64,000 nucleotides of DNA from Areca catechu. Taxonomy: Eukaryota; Streptophyta; Magnoliopsida; Arecales; Arecaceae. Both the position numbers and the translations under genes were made by a program. This document shows, piece by piece, positions 1 through 11,278 of the stretch (positions are counted from its first letter, which is position 1; each line of letters opens with the position of its first letter). The notes beneath the pieces were generated by a model, which was not told where the DNA came from, did no database searches, and saw nothing but the letters and a program-made list of their open reading frames with translations. The stretch covers positions 2,709,001 through 2,773,000 of the forward strand of contig CM038046.1 in NCBI GenBank assembly GCA_021397845.1, given 5' to 3'.

Positions 1-857
1 AACACTGCCATCAAAGTTGACTGTGACGAATATCGAAAGAAAGGGTTTCCAAGGAATGAAGATCCAGCGAGACGTTCTGCGAGCATAGCCAAAAAAAAAA
101 AGGGCGATAGAGTGTAAAATATCCATGAAGGGCGATAGAGGTGTACAAATAGTTTGGTTAACCGAAAACCAAACTAAATTATTAATTATTTTGATATTTA
201 CTTTGATTTTTTCTTTTAAAAATTTTGATTTTGATTTAAAACAGAACCAAAGTATTTTAATTTATTCGATTTTTGATATTTAGTTTAAAGACATAAGTTG
301 ACCGGGAATCTAAATTATAAAACATAATAAAAATGCATTATTATCATCAAAATTATAAAATATAATAAAAATATATCATTGTCCTTTCTAGATTTATGAT
401 AAATATTATATTTATAAATTGTAAAGAACTTGAATAATTTTAGAGTATTGAATTTTTTTTTGAATGATATTTTTTTGGATAAAAAAATGATATATTCTTA
501 ATTTGACTGAAATAATAATATTAAGTCCAAGTATAATTATACAATCTAATAATAAAATTATTTTAAAAATTAATAAAACTAAATTTGAAATTTAAAATTA
601 AATTATTTAATCAAAGTTTTAATTTAATTTATTTGATTTTAGATTACTTCGGTTGATCATGGCGGTAATCTTGTCCATTATCCGAAAGAAGACTCACTAA
701 TTCATCCGGTTTATTTATTTATTTATTTATTTTCATCCTCGTCCTAAAAGCAAAAGAGGGACACCTGGTAAAGATAGAAATTGTCGAGAGAGAGAGAGAG
801 AGAAATAACGTTCCTCACCCATGGATGGTGAACGAAACTCCCAGAGAGTTAAGGTGT
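1..857. other. AT-rich intergenic DNA upstream of the SMR gene
   Basis: No coding region seen. From about 150 to 660 the DNA is extremely AT-rich and begins with a stretch around 155-175 (tttggttaaccgaaaacc) of the kind often seen in degenerate plant repeats, so an old transposon remnant is possible. No terminal repeats or target duplications could be fixed. A short GA microsatellite lies at about 786-804, just upstream of the SMR promoter. Confidence 0.5.
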
Positions 858-864
858 TATAAAA
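858..864 (+). promoter_or_regulatory. TATA box of the SMR gene
   Basis: TATAAAA lies 112 bp upstream of the ATG at 976. Transcription would be expected to start about 30 bp further on, giving a leader of roughly 85 bp. The only upstream ATG in that leader would be the one near 892. Placement is by motif only. Confidence 0.5.
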
Positions 865-975
865 GGATGCCAACGGTCTGCAAGTGGAGACATGGATCAA
901 CGTCTCCTTCTCTTCTTTCTCCTCTTAAAAGCTTTTTTTTTTTCGCAAAAATAAATCTCCCCTCGATATCTCCTC

Positions 976-1470
976 ATGTATTCCGAATTCGACAACGTCC
1001 CTTTCTCCGGCACGTCCCGGTCCCGCAAGGACTCTTCCAAACTCATCCCAATAGAATTCATATCGACGCGGCCCATCTTAAGAACCCCAGATGAGTTAGA
1101 AAACACCGAGAAACTAGCAGTAGTCATGGAACAAAAACAAGAAGACAACGCTATTCCTCCACCTTCTTCAGAGAATCAAATAAATATGGAGGAGAAACCA
1201 GGAGAAGCGGTGGCAGCCAATGATGACGGTGGCTATCAAACTCCGACGTCTCCAAGACATCGAATTCCGCCAGCGATTGAATGCCCGCCCGCACCGAAGA
1301 AGCCAAATACGCGACAACGATGGCGGTGCAGAACAATCGAGTCGGGGACTGGTCGTGTACGTCGTCGTCTACGTCGCCGCATCGAGATTGGATCCGCTCC
1401 GTGCCCCGATTTCGACGATCTCAGCCCGAGGAAGAAGAAGGCCAGAGGAGATGCTACCGCCTACCGATGA
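976..1470 (+). CDS. SIAMESE-related (SMR) cyclin-dependent kinase inhibitor
   Basis: Single-exon gene for a 164-residue protein. The family signature is at residues 89-110: a TPTSPRHRIP block followed by CPPAPKKP. This is the motif by which plant SMR proteins are recognised; they bind CDK/cyclin complexes in the nucleus, block mitosis and promote endoreduplication. A second likely conserved patch, the TRPILRTP segment at residues 31-38, favours the start at 976 over the internal Met51. The tail is very basic: an Arg-rich run around 128-135 and KKKAR near 153-157, plausible nuclear localisation signals. The protein is somewhat longer than many SMRs (usually about 80-130 residues), mainly through an acidic and proline-rich stretch at residues 40-85. 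A TATA box lies upstream. No enzymatic domain is expected. The family call is firm; the orthologue within the family cannot be named. Confidence 0.85.
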   Translation: MYSEFDNVPFSGTSRSRKDSSKLIPIEFISTRPILRTPDELENTEKLAVVMEQKQEDNAIPPPSSENQINMEEKPGEAVAANDDGGYQTPTSPRHRIPPAIECPPAPKKPNTRQRWRCRTIESGTGRVRRRLRRRIEIGSAPCPDFDDLSPRKKKARGDATAYR

Positions 1471-3000
1471 CTTGCGTGTATCATATTTAGTAAGAGAATC
1501 TATTGATATATAGACATGGTTTAATTTGCTCGCGTTTTTGCGTATGTTCGTCCGTACTCTTTCTTTGATTGTTTCCGTTCGCTGTGTACTTTCTTGCCTT
1601 TGGAATCTGAGTTGTCCTCTTTCTTCATTTATTTCCGTTCCATCTTCCCCTGTTCCATCGAGTTGGATATGGAAAGATTAAGAAAGTTGCTTGCTTCAAA
1701 TTTGTCAATTTTTCCTTCCGGGAGACAGAGAGAGAGAGAGATTTGTTCTTTGGTGCATGCATCAAGTGTTCGACTTTATATCCAAAATATAGGGGGCATA
1801 CAAGTTCTCAAAGGTTTAGCATCCATGCCGCCAGATTGAAAATAAGAAATAAGAGACGCCTCGGAAATAATAATAATAATGATAATAATAGAAATAAAAT
1901 TTATATATATATAAGGGTTAGATTTTGGAAAGCCCATGGCTATCTGTCGTTGGATTGCATTAGAATTAATGTCGATTCCAATCCCAATGCGATTCAACAG
2001 TTGAAACGAGATAAGAAGAGTTGCTTTCTTCCTTTCGAGTTATAGAAGCTTTTGAATAGAAATTTGCTGCTTTTTTTTTTTTTTTTTTAATTAGTGGAGG
2101 AAGATGGAAGATGAATGAATATATGAAAAATATTGTTTCATGTTTAGAAATATCGGTCCACGGTTCATGTATGTCGATATTGTCATCTCAAAAGAAAGCA
2201 GAGCGCATATGAATTTATACTCTGATCACCATCTAAGATAATTCTTCCCTGTCGATAATAAAAACAGGAGCAGGATCTTAGGAATCGTGCTTCTTGCCAA
2301 CGAGGACCGACAGGCCATGCAGTCACCGTGGCAAGCCCCAAAATTGACGAAGAAACAAGCTTTTCCAGCACGCATTAACCTTCCCTTAATACCTACTCTT
2401 CTCATGATCAGAACATGGAAGAGCATATGCTATTCGCCTATTCATCCATGGAGGTATAATGTCTTTGACATTTGCCATGCATATAAAAATAGATCAAGTA
2501 TAAAATAAATTTCGGAGGGGCCCCCCTCCCAATTTCAATTTAACAAAAAAAGATAAAAAGAAAAGAGGAAGTATAGCCCAGCACCATGGGTGCCTAGTTC
2601 ATCCTTCTTTCCCTTCAAATAACTACAGAGGAAAAGGAGGTGTAAGAATTTTGCTACGATATTTCAAAGAATAAAATTATTTTTTATTAAAATTAAAATT
2701 CTGATCTTTCGATTTTTTTTTTTTTTTTCCTGATTAGCCAAAGTCTTGATTAAGAGTGTGCAAGTTTAAGCAATTCAATCTGTCTGTATAATATGAACTT
2801 TAATTTTTTTTTTTTTTTTTAAAAAAAAGAAAAAGTCTTGGCTGTTTAGTGTGCAGGAGATTAAAGTGATGTTACAATGGTGGTATATGACCATACATTA
2901 TGTAGAGCTGAACTGAAAATGTAGATGCAGCTGAACTATTTGATAACATGACATGTGAGGCATGGGACATGTGCTTGTATGTTGGAACATCTGAAATTAA
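1471..3000. other. 3' flank of the SMR gene and intergenic DNA
   Basis: The first few hundred bases are probably the SMR 3' UTR. After that I see only short out-of-context frames, a GA microsatellite (about 1731-1741), a TAA/TAG-rich stretch (about 1868-1900) and poly-T tracts near 2070, 2715 and 2805. No protein or RNA gene could be supported. Confidence 0.5.
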
Positions 3001-3044
3001 GATAATAATATTTACATTCGGCCGGCGCTTTGCAAGAGCCCCAA

Positions 3045-3632
3045 TCAGTCATTATAAGAGCAGCCACTACAATAAAAACATAACCTGCTACTGTCTGCAT
3101 CGCAATACTGAAACCAATCCAGTACTGATAAATCTCTGTAGTGTAGTCTTGAACATGTCATAATTTTGAACAAAAACCCATGAAGAATCTGATGCACACC
3201 ATTGTCACCAGGGCTTATTAGGTTCCTTAACAAGAGATGGCAATAGGAGTTTGAAACCTGGCAAATCAACCCAAAAATAAAACCAATGTTCATTTGCATT
3301 TCACTCACTGGTGCATGAAGAAGGTGGTGTTCAAATAGCAAGAAATGTCTGCAGAAAGTCCGATAAAAGGCATAGTTTCTGAATACGTTAGTCAAAGCTG
3401 AGGTTGCATGGCTCAATGCATGGACGATCGAAGAATGCTTCCATGCATGATGCAGTGGAAGCACCACGGTAACACCAGTAGTGCATAGCATAGGTTTGGA
3501 CAGATGAATAGCATGCTCACACTCATAACGGAAAAACTTGTACACTGGATAGTAGTAAAAGATGAGCCAAGTACTCCCACAGTCAAAACTGTCAGCAATT
3601 TTATCCAAATAACATGTCATGCTTGGCTTCAA
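3045..3632 (-). pseudogene. Possible coding relic, hydrophobic, unrecognised
   Basis: A 195-codon open frame lies on the minus strand. The frame itself does not read like a known protein. In another minus-strand frame around 3030-3150 there is a stretch that reads like a membrane segment ending near an MTDWG motif, and a third frame at 3413-3598 is also hydrophobic. Switching between frames would suit either small exons of a membrane-protein gene or a frameshifted pseudogene. GC content here is higher than in the flanking DNA. I do not recognise the family, and chance open reading remains possible. Confidence 0.22.
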
Positions 3633-3639
3633 ATTGAGG

Positions 3640-6422
3640 ACGACTGTCTTCCCCCCTGGTTTCCTGGCTGTAAGGGAAGGGTAAGATGTAGCCTAGAAGT
3701 AATAGAACCTTCTGGCTGTCCTATGAAAATAAAAGTGTCTGAAATCAACTTCTTTTTTTTTTTTTTTTTTTTTTTTTTTGAGTGCAGGAATCAACAATTC
3801 CTGCACAATTAAATAATATCTTATGCGTAGGTAAGTGTGTATATATATATACACACATTTTTTTAGCAGGAATACTGTAGCATTAAGAATTAGATGAAAG
3901 AGAAGTCTATGATGTGATTAGTGCTGTTCTGAAAGCCAGATAGATTGGAACACCTCTTATGCTGTTCAATATTTCGGCAATGTGATATGGACTTATATAT
4001 AGAGTCGGCACCTAGACATTTTAGATTTTTTTTTTTTTTAATTTTGTAGATTATATTCATATCAGACTTGTATGAATCATCTGTCTTATAAAAAATTAAA
4101 ATAAAATAAAAAAGATATATAGAAATTTTGGTGATCAATTTAAACAAATAACCTGGTCATGTTTTTGTGCCCGATAGCACTTCAATTTCATGGAAAAATC
4201 AGCATCCACCGCTAATTACCAAGTTCAAGCTGTTCGCATGTATCATTACATAATTTGCTGTATAACAAGATTGGTGGAAGCACGATCCTATGGATTCAAA
4301 TACTCATAATAATTCTTGCAAGTAATTGCATGCTTGATAGCATGTCATCTTCAGATTTCGATCAGTAATTCTGTGTTTATTGTTTCAAAATATGTGACAA
4401 GTTCATCATGGCGTCTGGTAAGAAGCTAGGTGGGGAGAATCCGAGCATAACAATTATCACAGTCATTTCTTGAACATATCGGGAACGCAGGAGATCACGG
4501 TGTCCAATTTAAACAGATTCCACCAACGAAATAGAGGTTTTGGATTATTTGTATTTACCCTGTCACCTCTTCGAACAAAAACACCGAACTCAGCATTTCC
4601 GTTCATAATCCAAAATTTGCAATTTCATAATTATTGTAGGTCCTTTTGTGGTTAATGATCTTACTGACCTAAGCAATGTAAACAACCAAGAGAACCCAAC
4701 TATAGTCTCTTAACTCTCTAGAGTGGTTGAACTAGAACATGATGATCTAACGTTGGTCTTTAGTATATTATAGTGGGGAAAAGTAAAGCACGGAGAGATT
4801 TGTCTCTAGATCAAGAATTTATATAAGAAAATCGATACCATATATTATCGAGGAAATTGCATGTCCTGTCCAAACCAGCATAGGAAACACCTAGGACTAA
4901 TCTAAAGCATAACCTACTGCCCTCACTCGTATGTATAGCTTCATCTTTTGTAATGCATGCTCCTAAGATAAATAAACAAGGCGTGGAGTAGAGGCAAGTG
5001 GTTCACTCCAACCGAGCACCGATGTTCTCTCCTGCGGCGCCACACTTGTACGAGTTTGCATTTGGGCCTCCAGGACATCATCAAGTAGGGCATGCGGTTA
5101 GGGTAGGACGAGTTACTCGGCCTAATGGGCCTGAACGTATCCATTCTTCCCTAATAAATTGCGTGATGGCCTTCCCGCTAGCAAAAAGATCATTCTCTCC
5201 TCTAGACTGCACATTCCAGCTTCTTGTAGGATATGGTGGAATGAAGAGGGAAAAAAAGATGATTATATGTCCTGACGGTTGAGTGTGGGGAACCTCCAAG
5301 CTAATGACCAGTCTTATGTGGCTTAATGGGATGAGTACAAATTAACCAATTAAGTCTAGATCTAGATTTTGGGCCAAGGGCCATTTGAAAATCTGGAAAC
5401 GTGTTAATTATTATAAAGACTATAAGTGGCTCAAAGCATTCGGCAGGTCTGCGGCAAAGCTAAAGCATGCTCTTTTTCCTTTATTGGATTCTTTCTTTCT
5501 TTCACATCACCGGATCAGGAAGATCACGCCACAAACTTTTCCTTTCTTTTTGTTTTCTTTTGGCTTGGCTTGTTCCACAAACATTAATGGCTGCGAAAGA
5601 AGTCCACAAATTGCCTGTAGAGCTCAGTTTCTTATTTTTGTCAACGCTCCCACTAATGGTCGTTTTCTTTTTCCCCATTATGCGAATAATCATTGACCCA
5701 AGCATGGACATCCCAAAAGGTTTAGATTTTTTAGATTCTTTTTATCCCTAAGCTTCGCTTCTAAAATGAGATTCACATGCCTAAAACAAGAGTCAGTGAT
5801 CTACACACTTTAATCACTTTTCACTCAAATTATGAAATTCAAATTGAAGTCTCGTTTCCTCTCAAAACTCTCCAGCTTTAGAATACTCGGCCCCGCCCCG
5901 ATCACAAGCCGGCGGCGGCGAGTAAGATTCGCATCCAAAGATCATGTCTTCAATTGGTAACTTCCTGTGCTTCTTATCACTTGAAACAATGTGAATCAGC
6001 TTTTTGTTAGGAGGAACCGATCGTTTCAGCTAGTGGATGGTGATGTTGCTACTTAGCAACAGGCTTGGTGGTGTGTCTTTTAAAATGATATGCCCAAAAG
6101 AAAGAACTAGCGTAGGATGCATGATTTTTTTTTTTTTCCTACTGTTACATTGCAAAAGTAATCGGTAGCCCCACTGCCGAGAGCCATCCAAAACAAAAGT
6201 TTGGACCTTGTTGAGCAATATTATACTGGGTCTGGCCCAGCGGCGCATGGCGTTCCTTGTGGCAATCGCCGGTCGCCGGTAGTGGATTTCTCTCTCATCA
6301 AGTGGGCACTGTAGGATATGGCAGGCGAGCAGTTCTTTTAGAATCTGTAACCGTAGTTCTCTCGGTCAAATATATTCTTTTCCAAGAGTCCGGAGGTCTC
6401 TAACGTCTCCGAGCAGGGCTCG
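3640..6422. other. Intergenic DNA, no gene recognised
   Basis: Contains a poly-T tract (about 3750-3778), a short TA repeat (about 3839-3850) and otherwise unremarkable AT-rich sequence. Open frames around 5000-5750 are short, overlap one another on both strands and lack recognisable motifs. The last bases before 6423 are the original left flank of the large retrotransposon insertion. Confidence 0.5.
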
Positions 6423-6427
6423 AGTAA
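6423..6427. repeat. Target-site duplication, left copy (AGTAA)
   Basis: AGTAA directly precedes the TG of the LTR and is repeated exactly at 17743-17747 after the CA of the other LTR. This fixes both ends of the 11.3 kb insertion. Confidence 0.9.
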
Positions 6428-6773
6428 TGTCACGTTCCGAATCCAGCATCAAGATTTGATTATGCGATTAACCATACAAATCTTAAATTTTATCCTAGAG
6501 ATTATGCAAAACCTGGGTACACAAAAATCAAACATATCAAATTAAAATTAATATTATATAAATAATCAAGTAATAATTGAATAATTTATTTATTAAGTCG
6601 ATATTACTAATTGGTTTACTGATTCACAAACATCAGTAATCGGAACTAAAACTAACTAACTAGCTCAACACTTATGAAGCTCCGTCTTACGCCCAGCCCA
6701 ATCCTCGCTATGTATCCTGAATCTCTGAAAAAAATAAATAGTAGGGAGTGAGTTATACAGCCCAGTAAGATTT

Positions 6774-8837
6774 TGTCACGCCCCGAATCCAGCACCAGAA
6801 TCGGCTACGCGACCGGCCACACAAACTCTAGGTTTTACCCTAGAGATCATGTAAGGCCTAGGTATACTAAAAGTCAACCATATCAAATTAAAACTAATAT
6901 TATATAAACAATCAAGTAACAATTGTACAATCCATTTATTAAGTTGATATTACTAATTGGTCTACTGATTCACAAACATCAGTAACCGGAACTAACTCTA
7001 ACTAACTAACTAACTAACTCAGCATATATGAAGCTTTGTCTCACGCCCAGCCCAAATCCTGTCACGCATCCTGAGTCTCTGAAAAATCAAAAAGTAGGAA
7101 GTGAGCTATACAGCCCAGTAAGATATCCATAAGATCACTCCAATTAATAATATAAATTTTCTGAAACAATAAAATATCAGTAAGTTAAGGCATGCAATCA
7201 AAAGATTTAAACCTCATGTATTACAGAACATTGATTACTTTACATTTTTCCTTTAGAATTTCCATTAAGTAACCTTTATCTTTAGGGTTCTGGACTAGCC
7301 ATGGTCATGTACTAGCCCATGACTGGCAACCACAAAGCGACCATGCATACTATGGTCGGTCCTGCTCACTACTAAGCCCGTGGCTCGGCTGTCCCACGTA
7401 CTATCCGCCCGTGGCCGGCTTCCACGTACAAAGCCCATGGCTCAGGCTGTATAACCACGGTGCTACCGTAGCATGGCTAGACCAAATACCGTATTTATTT
7501 CATTAACACTTGTCAAAACATATCTTTTATGACCTCTCGATAACCGGTATCGTGGTCTAACCCACTCGATAACCGATGTCATGGTCCAACCCATTTTAAT
7601 AACCGATATCGTGGTCCAACCCATTCGATATCCGATTTCATGGTTCAACCTATTTAGCAATCCGGTATCATGGTCCAACCCATCCAGATATCAATTTTCT
7701 TTATAACATCATGCATGAAATAACGATAATAAAAATGATAAAACCACAATGTCTATTACAAGAAAACGACTATGCCATGTCATATAGTACCATACGTGCA
7801 AATACATATAACATATATGCTTAGATCAAGCCAGGCCATAATGAATTCATGCATAAAGGAATGATCGGTACAGAATTCCTTACCTTAACGCGCTATTCCT
7901 AGTATATCCCATATTAGTCAGTACCCAAAATTTGCACAACGTTTTCCTGCTCAAAGGGTTGATTTCCTACAATTACATAAATTTATTCAAATCAAATCTC
8001 TAGTTGCATGAATTTTGAAAAAAACTTCCCGATCCTCTCTCTCCTATATTAATACATTATTATTATAATATTTATTCTCTCTCTTCTTCCTCTCTCTCCT
8101 CTTCTTCTCTCTCCTCTTTCTCTTTCCTCCTTCTCTCTTCCTTCTCTCTCCTCCTTCTCTCTTCCTTCTCTCTCCTCCTTCTCTCTCTTCCTTCTCTCTC
8201 TCCTCCTTTTTATTATTATTATTTTTTTTCACTGGACCGGCCAAACTCCTCTTCCTTCTCTTTTCTTTTCTTTTCACCCGAACGACTTCCCCCCTGTCTC
8301 CTTTGGTCCGGCCGATCTGGCCTTTCCCCCCCAGCTGCCGGCAACCACGGAGTGGTTGTCGGAGAGCCTTCACGGACCAAAGGCAGGCAGCGATGACGGT
8401 AGCGACGGCGGTGTCGGACGGTGAACGACCCCAAAAACTAAAACGGAAACCTAAGGAAAAACATCAAAACTCTCCCAAAATTGGATTTAAATGGGAAGGA
8501 ACTTACCGGCGGTTGAAAACTCTTCGCTGCATGCCGGAGAGGGAAACGATGGCATGAAGGAATCGATAGAACTCGATTCGATGATAGTGGAGGGAATTTA
8601 AAGAGATATACCGGTGGTTTCCTTGCCGTTGGGGAGTAACCACCGCCGGATCGGAGTTCCACTCCATCCCGGACTCGTCGCCGACCAATTCCCACTCCCC
8701 TCACGACTCTTCCCTCCGAGTCCTCCGGTGAAATCTTCGGCGAGCTCCCCTCCCCTGTTCCGGTCTCCGTCGTGTTTTTTTTTTTTGACTGGTTTGGGTT
8801 GAAACCGGCCGACTTCAGCCCAAGCCCGGGTATTACA
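6774..8837 (-). mobile_element. Nested solo LTR of a related Ty3/gypsy family
   Basis: A 2064-bp LTR that starts TGTCACGCC and ends TATTACA with no internal region. It interrupts the host LTR between sequences that are contiguous in the 5' LTR (…cagtaag | gtttcc… at 16275-16285). The flanks are GATTT (6769-6773) and GGTTT (8838-8842), a 5-bp target duplication with one mismatch. Its first 350 bp resemble the host LTR, but the middle carries a different tandem repeat (about 7530-7685, unit near 29 bp with CCGATATCGTGGTCCAACCC-type text), so it is a sister family. The strand is inferred from the TGTCACG end, as in the host element. Confidence 0.88.
8034..8210. repeat. Long polypyrimidine tract inside the solo LTR
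   Basis: About 180 bp of almost pure C/T on the plus strand, in CTCTTCCTTCTCTC-like units. Equivalent but shorter tracts occur at the same LTR position in the host element (about 9655-9775 and 17046-17165). In the element's sense orientation this is a GA-rich tract. Confidence 0.8.
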
Positions 8838-10335
8838 GGTTTCCATGTGATCACACCAATAATAATATATATTTATGAAAATAGCAAAACACCAATATAA
8901 TATGTCATGCAGTCAAATAATTCAAGTTTCATGTATAACAAAAACCTTGAAAACTTTACGTTTTTCTTTTAGAATTTCTATTATTTAACCTTTATCTTTA
9001 GGGTTCTGGACTAGCCACGGTCACACTCCAGCCTGTGACTGGCACACTATTATCACACTCCAGCTTGTGACGGGCACACTGTTGTCACACTCCAGCCTGT
9101 GACTGGCACACAAATTGTCACACTCCAGCCTGTGACTGGCACACAAATTATCACACTCCAGCTTGTGACTGGCATACTGAGAAACCACAATACCGCCGTG
9201 GCATGGCTAGTCTAAACACCATTTTACTTAACACCTTATCATTTCATCTCATATAGTCAGAATATGTCACTTTTCAACGATCGATATCACGATCAAACCC
9301 ATTTAAAGATCACTTGATAAACATGATATATTAAATAGAACACAAATAACAATAATAACAAACTCATTCTGTATCTCGGGAAATCAAATCATGCTATCCA
9401 AAAACAACCATGCATAAAAATATTTATATATATGCTCGGATCAAATCAGGTCATGTAAAATATATTTATATTACGGGTGATCAAGTCTAGAAGTTCTTAC
9501 CTCTCAAAAACTAACTATCCATGCCTGAACTAATCCGTACCCGAAATCTGCGCGACGCCTTCATGCCCAGAAGACTGACTCCCTACAATAATAAAGAATT
9601 TTAATTAAAAACTAAATTCTCAATTTTTCATGAATTTCGAGAAAATCACTTGACTTTCTCTCTCTTCTTCTCTCTCTCTCTCTCTTTTGAACCGTATGGA
9701 ATCCTTCTTTTTTTTTTCCTTCTTTCTTTTTTCTTTCTTTCCTTCGTTCTTTCCTTCTTTCTCTTCTTCCGAACCATCCCCCCTACTTCGCTCTCGGCCC
9801 GGCCGAACTGGCCTTCCCCCCTAGTTTGCCGTTAACCAAGGAGTGGTTGTCGCAAAGGCTTCACGGACCGAAGGCAGGCGGCGGCGGCGACGATGAACGG
9901 CCCTAAAACCGAACAAAAATCCAAGAAAAAAAACATCCAAAATCCTCCCAAAAAATGAAAATAAAGGGAAAGGACTCACCGACCGGTATTGAAGAGCTCC
10001 CGGTCGCTTGTCGGAGAGGGAGAAAGTGCGTGGAGGCGGCTCGATGAGGCGGCGGTGAGGAGCTTTTAAAGAGAAACAACGAGAGTTCCCTCACCGTTTG
10101 AAACTCAACCTTCGACCAATCGAGTCCCAAACCTTCACGAACCCATCGCCGACCAGTCTCCTCTCCCCTCACGACTCTTCCACCAAAACCCCCAGCGAAA
10201 ACTCCGGCCGGATGAGGGAGAAAACTTCTCCCCTGTTTCGGTTCTCAGCCAACATCTTTCTTTCTTTTTTTTTGTTTGGGCTGGGTCGAAGTCGGCTGGG
10301 CCTGCCGACTTCAGCCCAAAAGTCTAAATATTACA

Positions 10336-10350
10336 TTCTCCCCCCACTAA
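10336..10350 (-). other. Polypurine tract of the Ty3/gypsy element
   Basis: The minus strand reads TTAGTGGGGGGAGAA immediately before the TG of the 3' LTR. This is the usual plus-strand priming site of plant chromoviruses, and it confirms the minus orientation. Confidence 0.8.
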
Positions 10351-10370
10351 AAAAATTTCATCCTCGAAAT

Positions 10371-10582
10371 TTACGTACCTGGTATTTCAAAAAGCTGTGG
10401 ATATTTTGCTCGCATCTCTGTTTCAAGTTCCCATGTAGCTTCTCTTTCACCGTGATTGCTCCATTGCATCTTCACATATGGTATGATTCGGTGTCGCAAT
10501 TCTTAATCCTTGCTGTCGATGATTCGTAAAGGCACCTCCTCATAGGTCAAATCATCCTGAAGTTGCAAGGATACGTAATCTA
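10371..10582 (-). pseudogene. Chromodomain at the C-terminus of the Ty3/gypsy polyprotein
   Basis: Minus-strand reading gives a chromodomain fragment with the typical LTYEEVP start, a central PYVKMQW strand and an EATWELE motif before YPQLF, ending at a TAA (10371-10373). One in-frame TAA near 10504 interrupts it. In chromoviruses this domain follows the integrase and helps direct integration to heterochromatin. It is separated from the integrase by the TRIM inserted at 10588. Removing the TRIM and one copy of its 5-bp duplication leaves the reading frame continuous, so pol was still in frame here when the TRIM arrived. Confidence 0.85.
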
Positions 10583-10587
10583 TTGCA

Positions 10588-11267
10588 TGTTGGATCGATG
10601 CCCCTAACCATTCTTACAAAAGGAACGTCCCTATTATAAGAAGCCGGTTTATCGCTCTTAAACCAGCAGCGCAGCAACCCCGAGCACTCAAGTCGACTCT
10701 CCGCCGACCCCCATAAGAGCTACCCAGGATACTAAATCTCGAGTCGGCTCGCTGGAGACGAGCACTGTAGCACCAACCAAGGGACGTTGACCTGGAACCA
10801 GACCCGCCTTACCGGTGGCACCCACATCCTCATGGGCCAAGATCCTACATCCGGATGAACCACGAGGGTGCGAGCTGGCCCAGCCAACAATCCCCCCTAG
10901 CAAAACGACCGAGAGTTTTTTCTCCTGCAGAGACTCGAACCCGAGACCTCGGCTCTGATACTAGTTGTTGGATCGATGCCCCTAACCATTCTTACAAAAG
11001 GAACATCCCTATTATAAGAGGCCGATTTATCTCTCTTAAACCAGCAGCGCAGCAACCCTGGGCACTCGAGTCGACTCTCCATCGACCCCCGCAAGAGTTA
11101 CCTAGGGTACTAAACCTCAAGTCGGCTCGCTGGAGACGAGCATCGCAGCACCAACCAAGGGACATTGACCTGGCACCAGACCTGCCTTACCGGTGGCACC
11201 CACATCCCCGTGGGCCCAGACCCTACATCCGGACGAACCACGAGGGTGCGAGCTGGCCCAGCCAACA
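10588..11267 (-). mobile_element. TRIM (terminal-repeat retrotransposon in miniature), copy 1
   Basis: A complete 680-bp element: LTRs at 10588-10889 and 10966-11267 (302 bp each, starting TGTTGG and ending CCAACA) around a 76-bp interior. The target duplication is TTGCA at 10583-10587 and 11268-11272, exact. The interior on the minus strand carries a primer-binding site of initiator-Met type (TATCAGAGC, with an A where the canonical TGG has its second base) and, before the other LTR, a polypurine tract GCTAGGGGGGAT. There is no coding capacity, so it depends on another element's proteins. The two LTRs differ at roughly two to three dozen positions by eye, so the insertion is not recent. Confidence 0.92.
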
Positions 11268-11278
11268 TTGCATGATTG

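Larger units (their letters stand above)
6428..10335 (-). repeat. 3' LTR of the Ty3/gypsy element, split by a nested solo LTR
   Basis: Two parts, 6428-6773 and 8838-10335, together match the intact 5' LTR at 15935-17742 base for base along most of their length. Shared marks are the initial TGTCACG, the roughly 30-bp repeats of GACTGGCACAC type (9018-9180, compare 16450-16620), a long pyrimidine tract and a GC-rich end. Without the nested LTR and its target duplication it is about 1.84 kb, against 1.81 kb for the other LTR. Confidence 0.9.

Noticed and set aside
8044..8373. Lysine/arginine/glutamate-rich open frame (ERKKRE repeats)
   Set aside because: A translation of the polypyrimidine tract of the solo LTR; low-complexity and not a protein.
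7260..9180. CRISPR-like regular repeats (about 30-bp units)
   Set aside because: These are direct tandem repeats without unique spacers, inside plant LTRs. They are not a CRISPR array.
10930..10965. tRNA-like text (GACTCGAACCCGAG … GGCTCTGATAC)
   Set aside because: It is the primer-binding site and its extension in the TRIM interior. There is no cloverleaf, anticodon arm or A box, so it is not a tRNA gene.
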